This document shows positions 7,108 through 12,966 of a stretch of DNA of 13,784 bases, piece by piece. The translations under genes and the position numbers were made by a program. How positions within the stretch are numbered: position 1 is the first letter of the stretch; each line of letters opens with the position of its first letter. Origin of the DNA: Fen-1467 sp035519475 (lineage in GTDB: Bacteria; Verrucomicrobiota; Verrucomicrobiia; Opitutales; Opitutaceae); contig DATIWI010000217.1 in NCBI GenBank assembly GCA_035519475.1, positions 1 to 13,784 of the forward strand. The letters are read 5' to 3'. The notes under the pieces are model-generated. The model was not told where the DNA came from. It made no database searches and saw only the letters and a list, made by a program, of their open reading frames with translations.

Positions 7108-9546
7108 ATGAATGCGGCCCGTTCCATCACAAAGGCCTTCCAGTGGGACCTCGCCCGCCAGGTTGAACGGCTTGATTTCCTGCTGCCGTGGCTGCCGCGC
7201 TATGCCGACTGGGGTTATCAGGAGCTCTACCTGCATCTGGAGGATGCCGTCGAGTATCCCAGCCTGCCCGGCGTGGGCCGATCCGACGGCTACACCTATG
7301 CCCAGCTTGACCGACTGGTGAAGGCGGCGACGACCGCAGGTATTCGCGTCGTGCCCATCGTCAATCTGCTCGGCCATACGCAATACCTCATCAAGGTGCC
7401 GGACCTGCGGGAGCTGAACGAGTTGCACGATCGCGCCGGAAATCCGCTGGCCCAAGGTCAGATCTGCCCGTTGCACCCGCGTACCCCCGAGGTCGCCGGC
7501 AAACTCCTGCGCGATGTCGTCCCGTTCTGCACGGCCGGCAAGGTGCACGCCGGCCTGGACGAGTCGATTCACCTCGGGAAATGTCCGCGCTGCCGGGAGG
7601 AGATCGCGCGCATTGGGCTCGCGGCGCATTTCGCTGCGCACGTCGACCGCCTCCATGCGCTCACCACCTCGCTGGGCCTGCGGCTGGGTCTGTGGGCCGA
7701 CATGCTGGCACTGCTGCCCGCCGCGGTTCCGAAACTGCCGCGCGATGTGATCGTCCACGACTGGTATTACTATCCCTTCGCCCGGCTTCCGCGGGTCGAA
7801 CTCCACAACTTCGCCGAGGTGGACCTCGCCACCCCGCTGCGGGCGCGAGGCATCGAATACTGGGGCTGCCCGATGAACGGTGCCTTTCGCCATGAGCCGC
7901 TGCCGGTCTTCGGAGAACGGCTCGCCAACATCGTGTCGTGGTGGCGGCGCTGCGGACGTGTCGGAGCCGCCGGCTTCCTCGTCACCTCCTGGGAGGCCAA
8001 TCGCCTGGCGATGGAACTTCCCATCGCGATCGATGCCGCCGCCGCCAGCCTCTGGCTCGATCCGCACGTGGACGACCCGCGGGAGATGCTCGCGCGCGGC
8101 TTCGCCCGGGTGTTTGGAAACAGGTCGGTAGGGCAGCTTGTCCCGAAGCCGCCGCGGCGCGTTGTCCTGCCCGCCGAAGCCTCGCGCGAAGGCCGGGTCC
8201 TCAACGCGCCGACGGCAATGCGGCGGCATAGGGACATGCCGCCCTACCCGTCTGATCTTCGCCGGTGGGCGCGCGCCGCTCTGGCCGGTGATGCCCATGC
8301 CTTCTGCGGCTATTACCGCTGGCAGATCAATGAGCGATGGGACGTCTGCGCCACACGGGATGGGCTGGGGCCATATGAGCAGGAAGAGAAAACCGTGTCG
8401 CGGATTTGTAGGAGCGTGCCCCTCGGCAGGCTCGGGGCCCTGAGCTCGGTCGAAAGGCTTGCTCGCGATTGGGGGAGACGAGGAGGAAGCACGGAGCAGG
8501 GACCAGGAAAAACACGCCCCCTGCCCCCTGCCCCCTGCTCCCTTCCGCCGCCAACGTCGCCTGCCCTTCGACAGGCTCGGGGCCCTGAGCTTGTCGAACG
8601 GGCAGGCAGGCTCCTACACCCGTGCCCATCGGCTCTGTCCGCCAGCCTCGCCTTCCGCCGCTACCTCGCCCAGCGCGATGTTTTTGTGCGGCGCGCGGCG
8701 CAGGCGGTGTTTCAATTGAGGCAATCCGCCGCCCGTCAGCGGGCTGGGTCCGAGGGCGGGATCAGGCCTGCCCGCCATAGCCTTGGCGACGGCGGGAGAT
8801 CCCGTCCCACAACGTCCGGCCCGCGTATTGCAGGGCGGGGTCACCCGACCCCGCCTTTCCGGCCACAGATTGGCGCCGCCCTTGCCTCGCTCCGGGCTGA
8901 GGCCGCTGCCTTCGCTCGCGACCTCCGCTCCGGGCGCGCCGCGGCCCGGGTCATGTGGAATCGCTCCCGCAATCCACGGCGGCGCGGGCCCAACGAACGC
9001 GTGCTGGACCGCGATGCGGAGCGACTGCGCGCCTGGCGCCGTTGGCTGCGACGCGCAGCGCTTCATCCGGAGATCATCTGGCAATCGACGCCCGTCTGCG
9101 GCGCCTGGCAGCTGCAATTCACGGTGCACCACTTCGCCCCCGCCCAGCAGAAGGTGGTGGTGGAACAACAGCGGGCCGACGGGACGTGGGTGCTGCTGCA
9201 CGGCCTGCCCCTGATCGAGTTCCGCGCCTTCGCCGCCCGCCCGCGAGCGAAGATCACGCGCGAATTCAGCGTGCCCATCCCTGTAGCCGGCCTCGCGGAG
9301 GCCGGACCGGGGTCAGCGACCCCGGCTACAGGACCGCTGCGCATTGCCCTCCGCGGCGTGGGGCAGGTGGCGATCAGCGACATCGAACTGACCGACGGCG
9401 TGAACCGGCTTCACCCGCGCGGCCGGCCGCCGTCGTGCAGGAAGATCCTCGGCCGGCCCTCGCCGCGTTGGGGTTTTCGCGCGGTGGATTTCGAGAAGAA
9501 TGCCGCCGCTGTGACCGTGACCTTTTCGGAGCCCCAGCAATCCTGA
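7108..9546 (+). CDS. GH20-like glycoside hydrolase carrying in-frame REP insertions
   Basis: An 812-residue open frame. Residues 1-340 form a TIM-barrel resembling glycoside hydrolase family 20 (beta-N-acetylhexosaminidases): LYLHLEDAVEYPS (40-52), VVPIVNLLGHTQYL (81-94), the HAGLDES motif (147-153) whose D151-E152 correspond to the GH20 catalytic Asp-Glu pair, then GLWADML and a late FLVTSWEANR. No signal peptide is visible, so it probably acts in the cytoplasm. The substrate is unknown. After the barrel the protein is interrupted by four blocks coded by palindromic repeats (8127-8248, 8407-8618, 8739-8855, 9281-9331), together about 168 residues. Between them lie protein-like stretches such as FCGYYRWQINERWDVC, RRYLAQRDVFVRR and CGAWQLQFTVHHFAP, all in the same frame, and with GC-rich third positions where I checked. 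Without the inserts it would be about 640 residues. The start at 7108 is preferred over an ATG at 7030 inside the upstream gene. It could be an early pseudogene. Confidence 0.72.
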   Translation: MNAARSITKAFQWDLARQVERLDFLLPWLPRYADWGYQELYLHLEDAVEYPSLPGVGRSDGYTYAQLDRLVKAATTAGIRVVPIVNLLGHTQYLIKVPDLRELNELHDRAGNPLAQGQICPLHPRTPEVAGKLLRDVVPFCTAGKVHAGLDESIHLGKCPRCREEIARIGLAAHFAAHVDRLHALTTSLGLRLGLWADMLALLPAAVPKLPRDVIVHDWYYYPFARLPRVELHNFAEVDLATPLRARGIEYWGCPMNGAFRHEPLPVFGERLANIVSWWRRCGRVGAAGFLVTSWEANRLAMELPIAIDAAAASLWLDPHVDDPREMLARGFARVFGNRSVGQLVPKPPRRVVLPAEASREGRVLNAPTAMRRHRDMPPYPSDLRRWARAALAGDAHAFCGYYRWQINERWDVCATRDGLGPYEQEEKTVSRICRSVPLGRLGALSSVERLARDWGRRGGSTEQGPGKTRPLPPAPCSLPPPTSPALRQARGPELVERAGRLLHPCPSALSASLAFRRYLAQRDVFVRRAAQAVFQLRQSAARQRAGSEGGIRPARHSLGDGGRSRPTTSGPRIAGRGHPTPPFRPQIGAALASLRAEAAAFARDLRSGRAAARVMWNRSRNPRRRGPNERVLDRDAERLRAWRRWLRRAALHPEIIWQSTPVCGAWQLQFTVHHFAPAQQKVVVEQQRADGTWVLLHGLPLIEFRAFAARPRAKITREFSVPIPVAGLAEAGPGSATPATGPLRIALRGVGQVAISDIELTDGVNRLHPRGRPPSCRKILGRPSPRWGFRAVDFEKNAAAVTVTFSEPQQS
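8127..8248 (+). repeat. Inverted REP pair (GGTAGGGC family) with inner palindromes, inside GH20-like gene
   Basis: Outer 29-base arms (8127-8155 and 8220-8248) match at 25 positions. Each arm is a REP: GTAG followed by an 8-base stem and a 6-base loop. Left stem GGCAGCTT/AAGCCGCC (8132-8139 with 8146-8153); right stem, plus strand, GGCGGCAT/ATGCCGCC (8222-8229 with 8236-8243). The T-A to A-T change is compensatory. Inside is a second perfect 9-base inverted repeat GGCGCGTTG/CAACGCGCC (8156-8164 with 8202-8210) around a CCTGCCCGCC core shared with the repeat at 8767. From GTAG to CTAC it spans 120 bases, or 40 codons. Confidence 0.82.
8422..8454 (+). repeat. Degenerate copy of GGCTCGGGGCCCTGAGC palindrome
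   Basis: First of two copies nested in the composite element. It shares 20 identical bases with the copy at 8567-8598 but its arms are more diverged. Its minus-strand translation resembles the RQAQGPEPVEG peptide that such repeats give in many annotated genomes. Confidence 0.7.
8493..8541 (+). repeat. GGAGCAGGG/CCCTGCTCC inverted repeat with 7-base tandem units
   Basis: A perfect 9-base inverted repeat (8493-8501 with 8533-8541). The right side contains three tandem GCCCCCT units (8516-8536). It forms the centre of the composite element at 8407-8618 and has a low-complexity character unlike coding sequence around it. Confidence 0.65.
8567..8598 (+). repeat. 32-base palindrome of TTCGACAGGCTC type
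   Basis: A near-perfect palindrome from TTCGACA to TGTCGAA with the core GGCTCGGGGCCCTGAGC and three mismatched base pairs. This type of short palindrome is widespread in GC-rich genomes. Here it sits in the loop of the right-hand REP unit of the composite element. Confidence 0.78.
8739..8824 (+). repeat. Palindromic repeat with CCTGCCCGCC core inside GH20-like gene
   Basis: The central part (8767-8797) has the hairpin CCCGCC/GGCGGG (8771-8776 with 8791-8796) and shares the CCTGCCCGCC..AGCCT pattern with the core of the element at 8127-8248. The flanks 8739-8763 and 8798-8824 are imperfect inverted repeats of each other, ending in GCGGGC/GCCCGC. No GTAG box is visible, so it may be an older or different family. 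Confidence 0.65.
8834..8855 (+). repeat. Single REP-like hairpin with GCAG box
   Basis: A perfect 9-base-pair stem GGCGGGGTC/GACCCCGCC (8834-8842 with 8847-8855) with a 4-base loop, preceded closely by GCAG, a one-base variant of GTAG. The GGGGTC/GACCCC stem resembles the right unit of the element at 9281-9331. It lies directly after the repeat at 8739-8824. Confidence 0.65.
9281..9331 (+). repeat. Perfect 51-base double-hairpin REP pair inside GH20-like gene
   Basis: CTGTAG, then hairpin CCGGCCTC-GCG-GAGGCCGG, one A, then hairpin CCGGGGTC-AGC-GACCCCGG, then CTACAG. Both 8-base stems and the 6-base ends pair without mismatch. Each half is GTAG plus a hairpin, as expected of an inverted REP pair. 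The length is exactly 17 codons and it is translated as PVAGLAEAGPGSATPATG in the gene's frame. Confidence 0.88.
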
Positions 9547-9564
9547 CCCGGACTCACGCAGTTG

Positions 9565-9629
9565 GCGTAGGGCAGCTGTCTTGCAGGCGCCGCAGCAAGC
9601 GCGGCCGGTGCAAGACACCGGCCCTACGC
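9565..9629 (+). repeat. Inverted REP pair (GCGTAGGGC family) just after GH20-like stop
   Basis: Arms 9565-9593 and 9601-9629 match at about 24 of 29 positions around a 7-base spacer. The right unit, read on the minus strand, is GTAG plus a perfect stem GGCCGGTG/CACCGGCC with loop TCTTG. The left unit has the same loop but two mismatches in its stem. It begins 18 bases after the GH20-like stop and may act as a 3' transcript stabiliser or weak terminator, though it has no T-run. Confidence 0.8.
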
Positions 9630-9841
9630 ACCATTCGGTGCGGGCGATTTCTTTCGTGAATCGCGGCCCGGCTGCGTCGTTCCGGGTAAGTTCCAAGAAC
9701 TGGCTAGAGCCTAATCGGAAATCCGGCCACCGTATCCGGTGGAGGGCGCTGCTGCGCCTGCCGCGCCGCTCTCCAGTTACAGACGGTTCTCGGATAGCCT
9801 CTACTCTTTCCAACGCGGAGCCATCACCCTAGCCGCTGGAA
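9630..9841. other. Intergenic stretch between convergent genes, no gene seen
   Basis: The gap between the convergent GH20-like gene and the TonB-dependent receptor is 357 bases (9547-9903). It holds the REP pair at 9565-9629 and the receptor terminator at 9842-9875. In the 212 bases between them I see only a short CCACC/GGTGG hairpin near 9727-9743, and no convincing ORF, tRNA or promoter. Confidence 0.6.
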
Positions 9842-9875
9842 CAAAAAGATGCGGCCCGGATTTCTCCGGGCCGCA
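9842..9875 (-). terminator. Intrinsic terminator of the TonB-dependent receptor gene
   Basis: A perfect 11-base-pair stem (9850-9860 with 9865-9875, GC-rich) with a TTTC/GAAA tetraloop is followed on the minus strand by TCTTTTTGT. It begins 28 bases after the receptor stop codon. Confidence 0.93.
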
Positions 9876-9903
9876 GGGCAAAACTGAACTTGTCAGCAGC
9901 GCG

Positions 9904-12708
9904 TCAGAACTTCTGCGTCACGCGCGCGTAATAGAAGCAACCCTTCACGTCGTAGGTGCCAGCGCCCACGAAGTTATTCGTGGCAAACGAAGTCCGCGGC
10001 GGCAGCTTGTCGAACGCGTTCTCCACGCCGATCAGGATTTGGGTCTTAGTCCACGGGAGCACGTACCCGACGTTGAAGTCCCACGTGTCGTAGCTGTAGA
10101 GATGGTCGTTGCCGAAGGTCGGGTCGACGCCATCGATCAGCGCGATGTGATTGATGTGGTGCCAGGTGGCGTTCACGTCCAAATTCTTCCACTTCCAACT
10201 CAACGTGGAGGCAACGCGCCACTTCGGCCACGCACCCTCGAAGGACGACTTGTAGAAGCCGGCCAGTTCGAGGAACGGCTCGCCCTGCAGCGCTTGGTAT
10301 TGGAACGACTGCTGGTAGGTCGCCTTGGTGTCCCAACCGAACGTACCCAGATTCCCGACGTCGTAACTGAACTGAACGCCGAGGTCATAGCCATGCGTCT
10401 TCACGCCGGCCAGATTGGTCCGGTAGACATTGGCGATCGCGGTATTGTTCTGAGACAAACCGCCCAAGCCGTCCGGCCCGCCGTCGGGTTCCCAGAGAAC
10501 GGTGACACCGGTCTGCTGGTAGATCTGCGCCACCGCCGCCGCAAGGCTGGTGGGATTGCGCGCCGCCGCATCGCGCGCCGCGTCGCTCGATCCCAGCGCC
10601 TGCCAGAACCGCTCGGCGATAATGCTCGCGTAGTCCTCGGCGGAAGACACGACATCCGTTTGCACGATGTTCCAATAGTCCAACGTGAAGGTCAGGTTCT
10701 TGACCGCCTGCGGAGACCAGGCGACGCCCAGATCCCACGTGTGAGAGTGCTCCGGCTGCAGCTTGGGATTGCCCACGCGCGTGATATTCACCTGCGTGTT
10801 GGCCCCCCAAGAGCCATCGCTATTCTTGGCGCTCGGGTCGAGGAAGGTCGGGTTGTTGACCTGCTGGCCCTCATGCAACTGCAGGATGCTGGGGGCGAGG
10901 AAGCCCTGGCCCCAGGAACCACGCAACAGCAGCTCTTTCGTCGGCTGATAGCGAATGGAGCCCTGGCCCACCGACACCCCGCCGAAATCGGAATAATGGT
11001 CCTGCCGGCCTGCCAGGCGAGTGGACAGCTCCTTCATGATCGGAACATCCACCTCGGCGGACACACCCCAAGTGGTGCGATCGCCATCGGTGTTGTTGGG
11101 CGTACCATTGAAGCCCAGCGGAGTGGCCCTCACCAGCGCGTCGGGGTGATCGTAGGCGCGGAACTTGTTCCACTCCACCTCCACCACTCCCTTGATGGCG
11201 CCGGCGGACATCTGGTAAAGATTATCGTTGCTCAGTGTCGCCTGCAGGTTGGTCAGGCGGGTGCGCTGACGGTCGTATGCGTCGACCCGAATCTGATCCC
11301 AAAGGCTCGCGTTTGTGCCCGTAAGGCTCGTGAACGGGTTGAAGGCATCCGGCGTGGTCAGAGCCAGCAGTTCATTCAACTTGGGCAGGCTGCCGGAATT
11401 ACCTTCCCTGTCTTCCCAGAAGTCCTGGGTATAGAGGGCCAGCGCCGACCATTTCCAATCGCCGCATTTGCCTTCAAATCCGGTATTGAACCACGCGTCG
11501 CTGACCTCGTTTTCGTCGAGACGGGGGCCAAGGCCAAGGAGCCGCCAGCCACCCGCCGTGATCGGGACCGCGTTCTCGCCAAAGATCTTCTGATTCCAGT
11601 AGTTCGTCGCCGGAATCACGATGGCACCCAACGAAGGCACGGGCACCGCGGCCGGCGCCAACTGGTTGTGCGAAAACCCATAACGATACATCAAGTCGGC
11701 GTGGAAGGTGAGGTTCTCGTTGATATGAAAGGTCGTGAACGTGTAGAAATTATAGCGCTCTTCCGGACGGATCAGGGGCGTATAAAGGAAGAACGGGAAT
11801 CCGTCGAAGCCTGCGTCCGGATTGGCCAAGTTAGGCAAGCCGCCCTGGTAAAGCCGGAAGTCAGAAGGCGAAGCCGCATCCCGCCTGCCGCCCTCGCCCG
11901 GCTTCCATTTTACCAGATAGTTGGCACTGCCAGTCGCTCCCGGCGTGAACAGGCTTTTCGGCATGCTCATCCGGTAGGGAAATGTGTTGCTCGTCGGCCC
12001 CGGGAAGTAGCTCCAACCGAAATCGGGACTATAGACGCCGCCCTGTTTGAAATATTGCGCGCCGACCAGGATATCCATCTTGCTGTCGGAGGCCGTGTAG
12101 GAGAACGCGAACTGCTTGCGGCCGAGGTCGGTGTGGCTGACGTCGCCGTAGAAAGCGCTCACTTCGCCGCCGTTCTGGCCACTCTTGGTGATGACGTTGA
12201 CAACGCCGCCGATGGCATTCGTGCCGTAAACGGCGGAGGCGCCGCTGGTCAGCACCTCCACATGGTCGATGGCAGACGTTGGAATCTGATTAACGTCCGA
12301 GACCTGCTGGGTGTTCGTAAAGGCCAGCGGCCGGCCGTTGATGAGCACGAGCGTATAAGCCGAGCCCAAACCGCGCAGGTCGATCGTCCGCCAGCCACCG
12401 CCACCGTTGGTGACGGAGTCGTTGCCGTTGCCCGCACCGGTGAACGCGGGAAGATCTCTTAGGTAATCTGCGAGCTCGACGTGCGGCGCCTGCTGCATCT
12501 GGACCGCGCCAATCGAAACCACCGGGATGTCCAGCTGATCGGCGACGGTGCCGATGCGGGTTCCCGTGGTGACGAACTTCTCCATCTTGACCGCTTCCTT
12601 CTCTTCTTGCGGAGCGGTCGTCTGGGCGTAACCAGACACCGCGAACACGGCCACGCCCAAAAACAACGCAAGCGGAGCCCGTGACTTCCTTACGGAATTC
12701 AGGTTCAT
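9904..12708 (-). CDS. TonB-dependent outer-membrane receptor
   Basis: A 934-residue outer-membrane beta-barrel receptor for energised uptake. Residues 1-28 are a signal peptide with cleavage expected after GYA. A TonB-box-like region follows around 38-51 (AVKMEKFVTTGTRI). The plug domain is clear: VELADYLRDLPAF, TIDLRGLGSAYTLVLINGRPL, VEVLTSGASAVYGTNAIGGVVNVIT. The barrel shows alternating aromatic strands, the SWGQGFLAPSI and PKLQPEHSHTWDLGV motifs of late barrel strands, and a C-terminal phenylalanine typical of outer-membrane proteins. The substrate cannot be read from the sequence. No SusD or transport partner is adjacent. I chose the ATG at 12708 because it puts a standard signal peptide at the N-terminus. 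The frame extends 18 residues upstream without signal-peptide character. It has its own terminator and a structured leader, and is divergent from the XdhC gene. Confidence 0.93.
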   Translation of the reverse strand: MNLNSVRKSRAPLALFLGVAVFAVSGYAQTTAPQEEKEAVKMEKFVTTGTRIGTVADQLDIPVVSIGAVQMQQAPHVELADYLRDLPAFTGAGNGNDSVTNGGGGWRTIDLRGLGSAYTLVLINGRPLAFTNTQQVSDVNQIPTSAIDHVEVLTSGASAVYGTNAIGGVVNVITKSGQNGGEVSAFYGDVSHTDLGRKQFAFSYTASDSKMDILVGAQYFKQGGVYSPDFGWSYFPGPTSNTFPYRMSMPKSLFTPGATGSANYLVKWKPGEGGRRDAASPSDFRLYQGGLPNLANPDAGFDGFPFFLYTPLIRPEERYNFYTFTTFHINENLTFHADLMYRYGFSHNQLAPAAVPVPSLGAIVIPATNYWNQKIFGENAVPITAGGWRLLGLGPRLDENEVSDAWFNTGFEGKCGDWKWSALALYTQDFWEDREGNSGSLPKLNELLALTTPDAFNPFTSLTGTNASLWDQIRVDAYDRQRTRLTNLQATLSNDNLYQMSAGAIKGVVEVEWNKFRAYDHPDALVRATPLGFNGTPNNTDGDRTTWGVSAEVDVPIMKELSTRLAGRQDHYSDFGGVSVGQGSIRYQPTKELLLRGSWGQGFLAPSILQLHEGQQVNNPTFLDPSAKNSDGSWGANTQVNITRVGNPKLQPEHSHTWDLGVAWSPQAVKNLTFTLDYWNIVQTDVVSSAEDYASIIAERFWQALGSSDAARDAAARNPTSLAAAVAQIYQQTGVTVLWEPDGGPDGLGGLSQNNTAIANVYRTNLAGVKTHGYDLGVQFSYDVGNLGTFGWDTKATYQQSFQYQALQGEPFLELAGFYKSSFEGAWPKWRVASTLSWKWKNLDVNATWHHINHIALIDGVDPTFGNDHLYSYDTWDFNVGYVLPWTKTQILIGVENAFDKLPPRTSFATNNFVGAGTYDVKGCFYYARVTQKF

Positions 12709-12743
12709 AGTTTGATCAGTTTTGCTTCGGTTGGTAAGAGGTT

Positions 12744-12771
12744 GTGGGCTAAGCCCACCCAAGTCTCTTGG
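12744..12771 (-). promoter_or_regulatory. Two adjacent hairpins in the leader of the receptor gene
   Basis: On the minus strand CCAAG-AGA-CTTGG (12771-12759) is followed directly by GTGGGC-TTA-GCCCAC (12758-12744). Both stems are perfect. They lie 36-63 bases before the receptor ATG and would be in the mRNA leader if transcription starts upstream. I do not recognise a known riboswitch. They may act in mRNA stability or be part of an operator. Confidence 0.45.
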
Positions 12772-12804
12772 TCGGGGACGAAAGCAAGGAACCCGCCGAT
12801 AGGC

Positions 12805-12816
12805 AACAAATTTGTT
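12805..12816. promoter_or_regulatory. Perfect 12-base palindrome in divergent intergenic region
   Basis: AACAAATTTGTT is fully self-complementary and lies in an AT-rich island of an otherwise GC-rich region, about 97 bases from the receptor start and 150 from the XdhC start. It is a candidate operator for a dimeric regulator, or simply part of an AT-rich promoter region. I could not assign convincing -35 and -10 boxes on either strand. Confidence 0.35.
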
Positions 12817-12952
12817 AAAAAGTGACCAAAGGGTTGTAATTGATTCATTTTACGGGAATTGCGGCTCCCTTAAGAACTGCTCTGGCTTTCGCGCTGGTAG
12901 GCTGATCGACGGATTTGTTCGCTCGCCTTGCCGCGCCAGCTCGGTTGAGTTC

Positions 12953-12966
12953 GGGAGTCGCACTCC
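12953..12966 (+). promoter_or_regulatory. Hairpin overlapping the ribosome binding site of the XdhC gene
   Basis: The best Shine-Dalgarno candidate, GGGAG (12953-12957), is 9 bases before the ATG. Its GGAGT pairs perfectly with ACTCC (12962-12966) across a CGC loop, and the pairing ends at the base before the start codon. This could hide the binding site, but the stem is short. Confidence 0.4.

Larger units (their letters stand above)
8407..8618 (+). repeat. Composite nested REP element inside GH20-like gene
   Basis: The outer ends, TGTAGGAGC (8407-8415) and GCTCCTACA (8610-8618), are those of the repeat family at 7045. The loop of each outer REP unit is split by a copy of a second palindrome, CAGGCTCGGGGCCCTGAGCT being identical in both (8427-8446 and 8572-8591), and the centre between the two units holds a third palindrome (8493-8541). 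Stems of the outer units remain recognisable (GCGTGC with GCTCGC; GCCTGC with GCAGGC). GTAG to CTAC spans 210 bases, or 70 codons, with no stop in the gene's frame. Confidence 0.8.

Noticed and set aside
6922..8298. A 458-codon minus-strand frame over the end of the nucleotidyltransferase and the GH20-like gene
   Set aside because: It is antisense to both recognisable proteins. It contains the CRSLLA peptide only because the repeat at 7045-7104 is palindromic and reads similarly on both strands.
8327..8629. A minus-strand 100-codon frame with a RQAQGPEPVEG-like peptide
   Set aside because: This peptide is the usual translation of the CAGGCTCGGGGCCCTGAGC-type repeat and is a common false gene call.
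8127..8855. A CRISPR array
   Set aside because: The repeats are palindromic, of different families, and lack equal spacing, a constant repeat sequence or unique spacers. No cas gene is near.
9739..12462. A 907-codon plus-strand open frame opposite the TonB-dependent receptor
   Set aside because: It is antisense to a receptor with signal peptide, plug and barrel motifs. Its own translation shows no family pattern and is rich in Arg, Val and His, as expected for the shadow of a GC-rich gene.
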